A stretch of DNA of 64,000 nucleotides from Promineifilum sp019695075 (lineage in GTDB: Bacteria; Chloroflexota; Anaerolineae; Promineifilales; Promineifilaceae): contig JAHCIO010000018.1 of the NCBI GenBank assembly GCA_026129185.1, positions 19,216 through 83,215 on the forward strand, in the 5' to 3' direction. Under the pieces are notes generated by a model. That model was not told the origin of the DNA, did no database searches, and saw nothing but the letters and a program-made list of their open reading frames with translations. The position numbers were made by a program, and so were the translations under genes. Positions 26,031 through 36,035 of the stretch are shown here, piece by piece (positions within the stretch are counted from its first letter, which is position 1; each line of letters starts with the position of its first letter).

Positions 26031-28328
26031 CTAACGGGCGATGACGGGCATGATAAACGACTGGTTCATACGGACGGCGTTGGCTGTCGTGGCGTCGGCC
26101 GCGGCGGCGGGCGCTTCGACGTTGCCGGCGGCGTCGATGGCCTGGGCGCGAAACTCGTAGACCGTCGTCGCGTTCGGCGGCCGGAAGTTAGCCGCAGTGA
26201 GGCGCGTGTCGCTCAGCCAGCGCGTCCAGCTGCCGCCGACGGGGCGCACGTCGATGTGGTAGCGGTCGACGCCGGCGGTGGCGTCGCTGCCGGCCCAGGC
26301 CACGCGGTAGAACCCCGCGCCGGGCACGAAGTAGAGCGGCCGGGCGACGGCCGACTGTGGCGCGGTGGCGTCCAGCCCGAAGCGCGTCGGCTGGCTGGAG
26401 ATGAGCGGCGCGCTCTCCCGCGACAGCAGCACGCGCCAGTAGAGCGCGGCGTAGTCGCGGTCGAAGAGGTGGCTATGGGTCGTCGTGACGCCCCACCAAC
26501 TCTGGTTGACCAGCACGTTCAGGAACGTCGGGTCGGTGGCCACCTGGAGCGTGGTGAATTGCACCGTCTCCGGGTTGGCCACCTGCCAAGTGAAGCTGAC
26601 GGCGCGCTCTTTGCGCCAGAGGTTGGCCGCCGGATCGACGTTGGTGGCCGTTGGCGGCGGGGGCGGCGGCGGCCCGCCCAGCAGTAGCAGGCGGATAGCG
26701 TCGAACCAGACGCCGAAGCCGCTGTCGCGCGTCAGGTTGGTCAGGCGGATGACGTTGCTGTTGCCCTGGTTCAGGTTGAATTCGCCCAGCGTGACCCACA
26801 GGCCGACGTTGGCCTGCTGGCTGATGGTGCGCGTCGTCGTGCCGTCGGCCGAACGGATGGTGTAGATGGCGCTGCCGGTCTCGTTGCGGCCGGTGTGGCA
26901 GTAGGGAATGAAGACGTCGATGCGGTAGCGCCCGGCGGCGGGTACATCCGGCCGCCACTCGCCCCAGACCTGGCTATCGGCGGCGCTGCTGACCGACCAG
27001 CTATACCAGGCGTGGTTGTTGAAGCCGCACAGGTAGGGCGGCACAAACCACTCGCCGGTGGTGCTGCGCGTGAAGGCGGACGTGTTCTCGTCGGCATAGA
27101 GGAAGGGGTCTTCCAGGCCGATGCGGTCGGCGATCTGGTCGCGCAGCCAGGGGATGAGCAGGTGGGCCTGGTCGCCGGGACAGACGGTCGTGCCGTAGAC
27201 ATCGCGGTGGCCCATCAGGTGGGGCAGGCCCCAGTTGATGTTGGGCAGGGTGTCGCTGGCGTCGAAGATGTTGATGTCGCGCTGGTCGGCCTTCCACGAC
27301 AGCAGTTCGACGAGCGAGTTGAGCATCGGCTCCGGCGGGCGGATGCCGGGCGGCGACTGGTTGGGCGCGGTGAACGTGCCCAGCAGCGCCGCGGCCATGC
27401 TGCCCTTGTTGGCCCCGCTGGCGTGGGTGCCCACGACGTCATCGCCGCCGTTGTGGCCTTCGTAGATGACGCCGTTGGGGTCGATCAGGTAGTTGTAGCC
27501 GATGTCGCCCCAACCGCGGGTGTAGGTGTGGAAGTTCCAGATGGCGCGGACGACGGCCGGCCAGTCGGTGCTGCTGTTGCTGGAGACGGTATGGTGGACA
27601 ATGAGATGGCTGACCGGGTAGTGCTCCAGGCCGTCGGTGTAATCGCAGTCGGCGTGAGTACACCAGACGTCACGGCTGACGACGAACGGCTTAGGGTAGC
27701 CATCGACGCTCTCCGGCAGGACGCCCTGCTGCTCGTCCATCTGCTGCTGCAAGTCGATCAGTTCGTCGGCCGTCGGCCCGCCGGTGGTGTCGATGAAGGT
27801 CAGCCGCAACTGCTGGAGCGACGGCGTGCCCTCGAAGCTCTCGCCGGTGGCCTCGTTGACGCTGTTGAAGATGACCTGCACCTGGACGTAGCGGTGGGTC
27901 AGGCCAGCGGCGGGCACGAGAACCATCTCGCCGACGATCTCGGCCTCGCCCGGCTCCATCCAGTCGTAGTTGGCGTGGACGGCCAGCCACTCGCCCCAGG
28001 CGCGGCCGTCGGCGCTGGTGCGGACGCGCAGCTCGATGGCCTCGCCCACGTCGCCCGTCCACTGGGGCACGACGGCGTTGAAGGGGATGGGCGCTTCGAT
28101 GGTTTGACTGGTGAAGGTGGCCGCCAGGCTGTCGGGCGAGGTGGGTAGCAGCGATTCGCCCAACAGGGTCGTGTCCTTGGCCGCGGCGGGAGCCAGTTCG
28201 GCGGCGCTGAGGACGAGGTCGGCCATGGGGTCGCGGGTAGGGTCGGACTGTCGAGCGGAGGCCGTGGCCACCGTCGCTGCCAGCAACACCGCCACCAGGC
28301 CAAGGAAGTATCGTGTGAATGTTCTCAT
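26031..28328 (-). CDS. Secreted N-acetylmuramoyl-L-alanine amidase with accessory domains
   Basis: 765 residues from ATG 28328. Signal peptide (6-23), then a beta-sandwich region (about 60-200), an amidase_2/PGRP catalytic domain (about 225-420) with zinc ligands in IVHHTVSS and MGHRDVYGTTVCPGD plus the tyrosine region GDIGYNYLIDPNG, a golvesin-like carbohydrate-binding domain (YHTGRN-type, about 450-560) and a fibronectin-like C-terminus. Cleaves the amide between muramic acid and the stem peptide; exported wall remodelling. An upstream in-frame ATG at 28391 would destroy the signal peptide. Confidence 0.9.
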   Translation of the reverse strand: MRTFTRYFLGLVAVLLAATVATASARQSDPTRDPMADLVLSAAELAPAAAKDTTLLGESLLPTSPDSLAATFTSQTIEAPIPFNAVVPQWTGDVGEAIELRVRTSADGRAWGEWLAVHANYDWMEPGEAEIVGEMVLVPAAGLTHRYVQVQVIFNSVNEATGESFEGTPSLQQLRLTFIDTTGGPTADELIDLQQQMDEQQGVLPESVDGYPKPFVVSRDVWCTHADCDYTDGLEHYPVSHLIVHHTVSSNSSTDWPAVVRAIWNFHTYTRGWGDIGYNYLIDPNGVIYEGHNGGDDVVGTHASGANKGSMAAALLGTFTAPNQSPPGIRPPEPMLNSLVELLSWKADQRDINIFDASDTLPNINWGLPHLMGHRDVYGTTVCPGDQAHLLIPWLRDQIADRIGLEDPFLYADENTSAFTRSTTGEWFVPPYLCGFNNHAWYSWSVSSAADSQVWGEWRPDVPAAGRYRIDVFIPYCHTGRNETGSAIYTIRSADGTTTRTISQQANVGLWVTLGEFNLNQGNSNVIRLTNLTRDSGFGVWFDAIRLLLLGGPPPPPPPTATNVDPAANLWRKERAVSFTWQVANPETVQFTTLQVATDPTFLNVLVNQSWWGVTTTHSHLFDRDYAALYWRVLLSRESAPLISSQPTRFGLDATAPQSAVARPLYFVPGAGFYRVAWAGSDATAGVDRYHIDVRPVGGSWTRWLSDTRLTAANFRPPNATTVYEFRAQAIDAAGNVEAPAAAADATTANAVRMNQSFIMPVIAR

Positions 28329-28410
28329 GGCATCAGAGCGCAGCCGCCGCCGGTATGCGGGCGGCTCGCTACCTCGGCGACATTCTAACACTGGGGGGCG
28401 GGGATGTGCA

Positions 28411-28500
28411 ATGGGGGGATAGGGGATAGGGGATAGGGGATAGGGATTAGGGGCTAGGGAAGAGCGCTCTTCCCTAGCCCCTAGCCCCTAACCCCTATTC
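28411..28500. repeat. Dispersed repeat family B, longest G-tract copy
   Basis: Four consecutive GGGGATA units, GGGATTAGGGGCTAGGG, the palindromic core with GAGCGCTC centre, then CCCCTAGCCCC units up to the kamA-like stop codon. The plus strand meets the simple four-tract G-quadruplex pattern. Confidence 0.85.
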
Positions 28501-28501
28501 G

Positions 28502-29911
<1,410 letters not shown>

Positions 29912-29964
29912 GGGGGGTGCTCCTAAGGCGAGTCTCGATTTCAAGTAAAATGATGGTGTAGCGA

Positions 29965-30270
29965 TTACGACAACGCTTTCCGCGCTTCCAGCCAACGCTG
30001 CAATGACCGCTGGCTCTCGCCCGAACGTCGTCCGGCGATGATGCCCTCAACGCTGATGTCCTCATCCAGATCGGGCCAGTGGATACCTTCGCGATCGCCG
30101 ATCCATTCCCAATGGGCGCGTTCGTTAGGCGTCGCATAAAGTAGACGAGGATACCAAGCCACAGGCAGAGAAATGGCCCGGCCATCGGCCAGATCAAGAG
30201 TGAGCGTGTCATCGGTAACAGCGACATTCTCCGCGCTGACGACTTGGATTTCAACCAGTGAAGTATTCAT
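29965..30270 (-). CDS. DUF2442 family protein
   Basis: 101 residues. MNTSLVEIQVVSAENVAVTDD...LTLDLADGRAISLPVAWYPRL and IHWPDLDEDISVEGIIAGRRSGES are the DUF2442 signature. These small proteins are often encoded next to DUF4160 partners and behave like toxin-antitoxin genes; no DUF4160 gene is present here. A TATAAT box on the minus strand lies at 30323-30318, giving a leader of about 40 nt. Confidence 0.82.
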   Translation of the reverse strand: MNTSLVEIQVVSAENVAVTDDTLTLDLADGRAISLPVAWYPRLLYATPNERAHWEWIGDREGIHWPDLDEDISVEGIIAGRRSGESQRSLQRWLEARKALS

Positions 30271-30416
30271 TCCATTCCTCAGGGGCCGATCCGCAACGTC
30301 GTTGGCATAGTGAGGATATTATACTGAAAACTGACAGAACCCGGCAGCGCGATAGGTGCAATCATCAAGTATACAACGACGGTTCACCGGAGTATAATCC
30401 CTCCTAGGTACTCCAT

Positions 30417-30770
30417 ATGACGGATTTGGGTCTCGACCGCAATGAGAATGCTGAACCGGAAGAACTCCTGGACGAAGTAGTCGCCCGGATGGTAGCAGTG
30501 GGTGAACCGCTCCAGGTGATTTTATTCGGTTCGCGCGCGCGGGGCGATGCTCGGCCCGATAGCGATTACGACTTCCTAGTCATCGAGAACTCGGCGACGC
30601 CTCGTTATCGCCGCGCAGCCAAGTATCGTCGCGCCTTGTTCGGAGTGATTCCGTCAAAAGATATTTTGGTGTGGACGCCCGACGAGGCGGCCGAGTGGGC
30701 CGACGTGCCGCAGGCGTTGGTAACGACGGCGATCAGAGAAGGGGTCATCCTGTATGAGCGGGAAGAGTGA
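30417..30770 (+). CDS. MNT-type nucleotidyltransferase (antitoxin of a HEPN-MNT pair)
   Basis: 117 residues. Minimal nucleotidyltransferase fold with GSRARGDARPDSDYDFLVI, giving the GSxxRG and DxD catalytic motifs. In HEPN-MNT modules the MNT protein AMPylates the HEPN ribonuclease and keeps it inactive. The end overlaps the HEPN gene by 17 bp. TATAAT lies at 30393-30398, about 18 nt before the start. Confidence 0.88.
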   Translation: MTDLGLDRNENAEPEELLDEVVARMVAVGEPLQVILFGSRARGDARPDSDYDFLVIENSATPRYRRAAKYRRALFGVIPSKDILVWTPDEAAEWADVPQALVTTAIREGVILYEREE

Positions 30771-31173
30771 GCTTGTGGCCGGCTGGATCGCAAAGGCTGA
30801 TAGCGATCTAATGGCCGGGCAACTTCTCTCGAAAAGTGGCCCGTACGACATTGTCTGCTTTCACGCGCAGCAGGCCATTGAGAAACTACTGAAGGCACTG
30901 CTGGCCTTCTACGATCAGCCTCCGCCGCGAACCCATGATCTTGAGGAACTGCAGCGGCTCGTGCTGGCAACATACGAGAGCAAAGAACTGGCCGACCTCG
31001 ATCTGTTTGAAGCTTCGGATTACGCCGTGATGGCGCGCTACGATCTGCAATTCTGGCCGGACGAGGAAACGGCTGCCGGGGCTTTGTCGCTGGCAGCGCA
31101 TGTGAAGCGCATAACGTTGGCATTACTGGCAACAAAAAACCCCGACAACTCTCCCGACAACTCTGAAGAATAG
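30754..31173 (+). CDS. HEPN-domain protein (toxin of a HEPN-MNT pair)
   Basis: 139 residues, all-alpha. CFHAQQAIEKLLKALLAF and RTHDLEELQRL are typical of the HEPN subfamily paired with MNT proteins. A clear RX4-6H ribonuclease motif is not obvious apart from the RTHD segment, so activity is uncertain. It overlaps the MNT gene, and both appear intact. Expected role: toxin-antitoxin or phage defence. Confidence 0.85.
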   Translation: MSGKSELVAGWIAKADSDLMAGQLLSKSGPYDIVCFHAQQAIEKLLKALLAFYDQPPPRTHDLEELQRLVLATYESKELADLDLFEASDYAVMARYDLQFWPDEETAAGALSLAAHVKRITLALLATKNPDNSPDNSEE

Positions 31174-31205
31174 GGCGCAGTTGTTGGCTGAGTAGCGGTG
31201 GGGCA

Positions 31206-31239
31206 AGAAACCGGGTTTCTCGGAAGAAACCCGGTTTCT
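31206..31239. repeat. Double palindrome with CGGA linker
   Basis: AGAAACCGGGTTTCT, linker CGGA, AGAAACCCGGTTTCT: a perfect 15-bp stem in which each arm is itself palindromic. It sits 8 bp before the remnant of a helix-turn-helix antitoxin. Confidence 0.9.
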
Positions 31240-31247
31240 AAGGCGCG

Positions 31248-31412
31248 ATGGAGGCTACCCAACCGACCAAGACGGAGCTTGCGGAGCGGATGCAGACGAG
31301 CCGTTCGCAACTGGACCGGCTGCTCGACCCCGACAATACGGCCGTGACGCTAGATTCGCTGGAACAGCTGGCGCGGGCGGTAGGGAAGCGGCTGGTGGTG
31401 GGATTGGCATAA
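31248..31412 (+). pseudogene. Truncated XRE-type antitoxin fragment
   Basis: 54 codons, including TELAERMQTSRSQLDRLLDP and TLDSLEQLARAVGKRL, match the C-terminal DNA-binding half of a common XRE antitoxin family of about 100 residues. The N-terminal half is absent: the sequence begins right after a double palindrome. Probably a remnant, though a short product from ATG 31248 is possible. Confidence 0.65.
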
Positions 31413-31504
31413 TCTCGAAGCGCGAGGCCGCCGAACACGACGTGCCGTATCAGAAGATGATCCGGCGGTTGGTGGATGAGTATGTGGGGCGGTTTGGGGA
31501 GTAG
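31412..31504 (+). pseudogene. CopG-type antitoxin C-terminal remnant
   Basis: Thirty codons without a start, ISKREAAEHDVPYQKMIRRL and then VDEYVGRFGE-stop. The AAEHDVPYQxxIRRLVDEY pattern is the C-terminal helix of CopG/ribbon-helix-helix antitoxins paired with BrnT-like toxins. Fused directly to the end of the previous fragment, suggesting a deletion junction near 31410. Confidence 0.55.
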
Positions 31505-31589
31505 ATAATAGACCGAGGCGGGGACGGGAAGCTTCGGATTATGCTATAATCGAGCTTGTCTTGCGAAGGTTGAGACAAACAACAACATC

Positions 31590-32114
31590 ATGCAGGCGCT
31601 GACCTTTTGGAAAACCGTTATCATAGATGAATCCGATTATCTGGAGCAGTTCGTTGCCGCCCTGGAAGATAACGGAATACGCTACTGCGTGATTGGTGGA
31701 CAAGGGATCAACGCCTACGTTGATCCTCTGGTCAGCCTCGATCTCGACCTGGTAATCGCCGCCAACCAAATTGACGAGGTCGAAGCGCTGCTGGCCGCCG
31801 GCGACATCCAGATCAAACGATTCCCCCATAGTCTCAACGCATCGTTTCCCGGATCAAGCCTACGCTTACAGATTCAAACCGACCCACGCTATGCGACCTT
31901 TCCGCAAAGGGCAACGCATCGCCAGGTATTGGGGCTTTCGCTGCCCGTGGCCGCCGCGCCAGACCTGCTGCGGGGTAAGGTTTGGGCCTTTCAAGACCCG
32001 GCGTGGCGCGGCAGCAAACGCCAAAAGGACCTGGCCGACATTGCCCGGCTGCTCGAGCGCTATCCTGAGCTGCGTGCGCAGGTGCCGGAGGATGTGTTGA
32101 CGCGGTTAGTTTGA
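31590..32114 (+). CDS. Nucleotidyltransferase-fold protein (AbiEii-like)
   Basis: 174 residues. GGQGINAYVDPLVSLDLDLVIA gives the G-G...D-x-D core of a nucleotidyltransferase fold, followed by a helical C-terminus with LLRGKVWAFQDPAWRGSKRQKDLADI, often seen in AbiEii/DUF6036-type proteins, where the Lys and Asp complete the active site. TATAAT at 31543 gives a leader of about 35 nt. No AbiEi-like partner is next to it. Possibly a lone toxin-like gene in the defence-type cluster. Confidence 0.7.
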   Translation: MQALTFWKTVIIDESDYLEQFVAALEDNGIRYCVIGGQGINAYVDPLVSLDLDLVIAANQIDEVEALLAAGDIQIKRFPHSLNASFPGSSLRLQIQTDPRYATFPQRATHRQVLGLSLPVAAAPDLLRGKVWAFQDPAWRGSKRQKDLADIARLLERYPELRAQVPEDVLTRLV

Positions 32115-32124
32115 TGTGACGCCT

Positions 32125-32158
32125 AGAAACCGGGTTTCTCGGAAGAAACCCGGTTTCT
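32125..32158. repeat. Double palindrome with CGGA linker
   Basis: Identical in design and arm sequence to 31206-31239: AGAAACCGGGTTTCT, CGGA, AGAAACCCGGTTTCT. Placed between convergent gene ends. Confidence 0.9.
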
Positions 32159-32183
32159 CTGTCACAACGTCAACTGTTGACGC

Positions 32184-33326
32184 TTACCTCCACGAGTCAA
32201 ACCCATCCAGGAAGTACGTCCCGCGCGTCTGCTTATCGATGCCCGATGACGGGCCAAGCAGCACCGAATCGATCCGGCGGGTGTCGTTGTCGATGTTGTA
32301 CTTGGACCACCACCACGACCCGCCGACGTTGGGGTACGGTTCAATGCCAAACGTGTAGCTGCCGTTCTTGTACCCTGGCCCGGTGGCGGCGCTCCAGCCG
32401 ATGGTCAGACGGTGCGGGCCATCGCCAATGGTCTGCCACGGGGTGTTGACATACTTGGCGCTATCGGTGCGCGTCTGGAAGCGCAGCTGATATGCATTGG
32501 CGTAGCGGCGGAACTGCACAATGTTGATCAACAACCCGGCCCCGTCGCGCTCAACGAAGATATTGTGGATGTTGCCGTTCTTCATGACGATCGAGTTGGG
32601 ATCGAAGAAGAAGGCGGCCGAGTATGTCCACTCGCTCCAGGGCGTCTCATCGAGCAAATAGAGCGGCTTGTTGTCGTCGATGACGACGGCCAGCCCCTGT
32701 GTGCCGACGATTGTCGCACTGGGGTCGTAGTGCAAGTCGCCGCTGTCGGTCTGCTTGGCCGACCAGTTGGAGAAGTCGCTCGTCCACTCGAAGAGGTCGT
32801 CGAACAGGTGGTTCCATGATGCGGAGCCATAAACCAGATGGCCCGGGCTATACGCTGTAGTGGTGTTACCCTGGTAAGTGACATTGCCTACCAGGGTATG
32901 GTAACCGCCGTGCCCCGCCGGGACGATGTATTGGATGCCCCAACCCACGATACCGGGGCCAGTGGTCAGGTTGTAAGTCCACGCCGCGCCACCGTCAATG
33001 AACTCGCCGTCCGGACCGTAAACGGTGTATGCGAGAGTGATGTTCTTGTTGCTGCCCGTCGTGTTGTTGACGCCGACGACATAGGTGATGGTCTCGCCTG
33101 GGAAGAACCAGTCCCTGTAGGCCCAGGTGGAATCTCCAGTCCAGGCGTCGTGGGCCGTCACCGTGCCGGCGTCCGGCGACTGGGGCGCTTCGCCGGCGGG
33201 GGCGATGAGGTGGGGTACGGGCGTGGGCGGCGCGGGTTCCTGCGCCGCGGCTGCCCCACTGCCAACCAACAGCGCGAACAGAGCGACCAGGACGGCCGCG
33301 TAAACGATGCGACGACGTGTCTTCAT
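32184..33326 (-). CDS. Secreted LamG/concanavalin-like surface protein, unknown function
   Basis: 380 residues. Signal peptide (about 7-28, cleavage near AAAQE), Pro-rich linker, a DUF11/CARDB-like beta domain (YVVGVNNTTGSNKNITLAYTV) and a C-terminal lectin-like beta sandwich ending YFLDGFDSWR. No catalytic residues recognised. Start ATG 33326 with AAGGAGAACC before it. Probably attached to or released from the cell surface. Confidence 0.75.
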   Translation of the reverse strand: MKTRRRIVYAAVLVALFALLVGSGAAAAQEPAPPTPVPHLIAPAGEAPQSPDAGTVTAHDAWTGDSTWAYRDWFFPGETITYVVGVNNTTGSNKNITLAYTVYGPDGEFIDGGAAWTYNLTTGPGIVGWGIQYIVPAGHGGYHTLVGNVTYQGNTTTAYSPGHLVYGSASWNHLFDDLFEWTSDFSNWSAKQTDSGDLHYDPSATIVGTQGLAVVIDDNKPLYLLDETPWSEWTYSAAFFFDPNSIVMKNGNIHNIFVERDGAGLLINIVQFRRYANAYQLRFQTRTDSAKYVNTPWQTIGDGPHRLTIGWSAATGPGYKNGSYTFGIEPYPNVGGSWWWSKYNIDNDTRRIDSVLLGPSSGIDKQTRGTYFLDGFDSWR

Positions 33327-33563
33327 TTCAGGTTCTCCTTGGGAACTTCAATGTCCGGCGGCCGACGCGGACATCTTTGATCGTGGAGTGCCGGCACCCC
33401 CAGCGCCGCCACCAGGGAAGACGCACCATCGCCTGTGACCGATGCCCCGCACCGGTCACAGACCGGGTCTCCAACACCCTGGACGGCAGCGATAGCCCGA
33501 TTGTAGAGAACCTTGAGTGGAACCGAAACCCGATTATCCCCTATAGCCAATAGAGGGAAACCT
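33327..33563 (-). other. Long structured leader region
   Basis: 237-bp gap on the minus strand. A TACAAT box (33505-33500) would give a leader of about 165 nt before ATG 33326. The leader contains a perfect 9-bp stem CTGTGACCG / CGGTCACAG (33433-33461, 11-nt loop). I see no known riboswitch class and no convincing gene. Confidence 0.4.
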
Positions 33564-36035
33564 CTATTGCTGACCTGAATTGCTCGCGGACGCAGCCGCG
33601 GGCACCCAGCCGAAAACCACCGTCCCCGCCCCCGGCACAGACTGGAACTCGAACCCACCGCCACACCACTCCAGCCGGGCCTGCATCGATTGTAGACCGA
33701 CGTGGTGGCGCAGCGCTGCATCTTGCCGTTCCGCCTCCGACGAGCCACGGCCGTTGTCTATAATGCGGACGACGACCCGCTCCCCCTCGCACGCCAGCCG
33801 CACCTCCGCCAACGTGGCGCGGGCGTGGGCAACGACGTTGTCGAGCGCCTGCTGCATAACGCGGTAGAGCGCTTCGCGGGCGGCCAGAGTTGTGGTTTCG
33901 TCCACTCCCTCGCCAACCGTCAGCGTCACCGGGAGGCCGGTGCGCCGGGTGACGTGGTTCGCCAGTTCGCGCACCGAACTGACCAGACTCCGCTCCAACT
34001 GGCTGGGGGCCAGATTGAAGCGAATGCGCCGCACCGTTTCGGCCATCGCCTCGGTGTCGTTCAGACAGGCGGCCAGCGCGTCGGCCACGCCGTCGGGGTC
34101 GCGCCGGATCTGTTCGGGCGTAAAGCTAAGGGCGAACGGCAGCCCGCCCAGGAACTGCTGCACCGTGTCGTGGAGCTCGGCCGCCAGACGCCGGCGTTCG
34201 CTCTCCTGCGCCGCGACCACGCGCTGCGGCAGGGCGCGCAACTCCTCGACTTGCACGGCCGCCAGCAAGAACAGCGCCGCCTGCTGGCCGATGAGTTCGG
34301 CAATGACCAGGTCACGGTCGTCATAGACCTCCTCATCCCAGCGATGCCCCAGGCCGAGGAGTCCAAGCGCCTGGTGGTCGTCGCCGCTCAGAGGTACGAT
34401 CACGTCGATTGCCCGCTTCTCGCGGAGGGGTATCAGCCAGTCGGGAGCATCGTCGGGCAGGTCAAGGCGCAGGGGGCGATTCGCCGGCAACGGCGAGGCG
34501 CTTCCGGGTAGCAGGCGAACGGGGAGCGGGGAAATGATTTCGCCCGTCGCGGCGGCCAACTGAAATATCCCCGATTCCGGTCGCCAACGCCAGACCGCGG
34601 CGCAGACTAATTGCAGTTCATCGACCAGCGCCTGGGCCATCGTCTGCGCCAGGGTGTCAGGATTGGTCGTCCCGGAAACGCGGCGGCCAAAGGCCCGCGT
34701 CGCCGCGTAACTCTGGGTATCCCAATCGAGCAACCGGCCCAACCAGCCCCGCCAGTTGGCCTGCGTGGCCCAAAAGAGACTGGCGACGAAGATGCCGGCG
34801 AAAATGTATGGAAAGGGCGGGTGCTCGCCGCTGGCCGGCCAGTCCGCCTGGGCCAAGCCCCACAGCCATGACAGCAAGGACGCCAATAACGCGCTGCCGG
34901 CCAGGGCCAGGACAACGATCAGCAGCCGCGAGGGGCTACGCATACTCTGGTAGCGGACGATGACGAAGGCCAGCGAAAGCGGGACTGTGAGAAAGAGGTA
35001 GCGCAGATCAAGACCCTGCCAGAACAGGCCCGTTTCCGCGCCCAGGCCCGGCACAATGTAATCGGCTGCCACGAGAATCATCGGCGCTGCCAGGACGAGT
35101 CCCAGCGCAACGATGACAGCGATCCGCTTCTGGCGTGGTGACTGACGACTTTGTCGCCACATCCAGATCATGCGGCCGAAAAAGAGTCCAGTAGCCACCA
35201 GATACAGGAGTAAGACAAGCCGGTAGGTGTAGTCGCTCCAGTTCAAGACGGTTGTTCGCAATGGCCCTGGCAGTCGTCTAATTGCCGGCATACGCCCGGC
35301 CACCTGCAACACAGCAAGGCCAGCGGCCGTGACATAGGCCGCAGCCATCATTTTCCTCGGCCACGGCGAGAGTCGTTCTGGGAAAAGCAAGACAAAGTGC
35401 AGAAAGACGATGCTGATAAACCCGGCCACCGCCATGAGTGCAACTTCCAGAGGCAAGGACGGCGAATCCAAGCGGAGCGAAAGCGTATGAACCTGCAGCC
35501 AGCGCTGGACGGCGACGAGCGAAGCGATCGTCGCAAAGACCTGGTTGAGCGGTTCCTGAGGTCTTGCTTTGAGCACAACCACAGCCGTCAACCAAAAACA
35601 GAGGCCGATGATCAGTTCCGGCAACTTCAGTTCTAGAAAGTGGATGAAGTCAAAGTCAATGAGGGTTAACTGGATTGTACCGACGCGATTGGCGCGCGGC
35701 CTGCTGAATTCGATACTGACGGTGGATCTGCCTGCTGCCCAGGTGTCGCTGAAGACCTCGCTCACATCGCTGGCTGCCAAGAGACGGCCGTCGATAGCAA
35801 GGAGGTGCGTGTCGTCGTCGATCGGAATCTCACTGCGATAGATGGGCCACCATATCGGTGTATCTTGTTTGACGATAGTCTCCGAAGCTGCAAGGGGCGC
35901 TATAAAGCTTGTGCTCACGAAGCCGCCAAACGGTCGTCCGATTTCGCTTGCCAGCGTGAGCGTGCTCAACAGGCCAAGCGCCAAAGCAATCGCCAATACA
36001 AATCCCGCCGGATTGCGCAGCCACGCCGGTATCAC
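33564..36035 (-). CDS. Membrane sensor histidine kinase (HisKA_3 type)
   Basis: 823 residues. N-terminal membrane segment, an extracytoplasmic PDZ-like region (about 35-120), then about 8 membrane segments (130-390), a cytoplasmic GAF-like domain (about 450-600), the phosphotransfer helix with AAELHDTVQQFLGGLPFAL and an HATPase domain (RIIDNGRGSSEAE, HHVGLQSMQARLEW). NarL-partner kinase. Its ATG overlaps the stop of the response regulator (ATGA), so the regulator is translated first. Confidence 0.92.
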   Translation of the reverse strand: MIPAWLRNPAGFVLAIALALGLLSTLTLASEIGRPFGGFVSTSFIAPLAASETIVKQDTPIWWPIYRSEIPIDDDTHLLAIDGRLLAASDVSEVFSDTWAAGRSTVSIEFSRPRANRVGTIQLTLIDFDFIHFLELKLPELIIGLCFWLTAVVVLKARPQEPLNQVFATIASLVAVQRWLQVHTLSLRLDSPSLPLEVALMAVAGFISIVFLHFVLLFPERLSPWPRKMMAAAYVTAAGLAVLQVAGRMPAIRRLPGPLRTTVLNWSDYTYRLVLLLYLVATGLFFGRMIWMWRQSRQSPRQKRIAVIVALGLVLAAPMILVAADYIVPGLGAETGLFWQGLDLRYLFLTVPLSLAFVIVRYQSMRSPSRLLIVVLALAGSALLASLLSWLWGLAQADWPASGEHPPFPYIFAGIFVASLFWATQANWRGWLGRLLDWDTQSYAATRAFGRRVSGTTNPDTLAQTMAQALVDELQLVCAAVWRWRPESGIFQLAAATGEIISPLPVRLLPGSASPLPANRPLRLDLPDDAPDWLIPLREKRAIDVIVPLSGDDHQALGLLGLGHRWDEEVYDDRDLVIAELIGQQAALFLLAAVQVEELRALPQRVVAAQESERRRLAAELHDTVQQFLGGLPFALSFTPEQIRRDPDGVADALAACLNDTEAMAETVRRIRFNLAPSQLERSLVSSVRELANHVTRRTGLPVTLTVGEGVDETTTLAAREALYRVMQQALDNVVAHARATLAEVRLACEGERVVVRIIDNGRGSSEAERQDAALRHHVGLQSMQARLEWCGGGFEFQSVPGAGTVVFGWVPAAASASNSGQQ

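Noticed and set aside
26895..28148. 417-codon plus-strand open frame
   Set aside because: Antisense to the amidase catalytic region; the amidase frame carries the zinc ligands and signal peptide.
33433..33461. Known riboswitch in the leader of the secreted protein
   Set aside because: Only one 9-bp stem is clear; no conserved core of any riboswitch class that I know was recognised.
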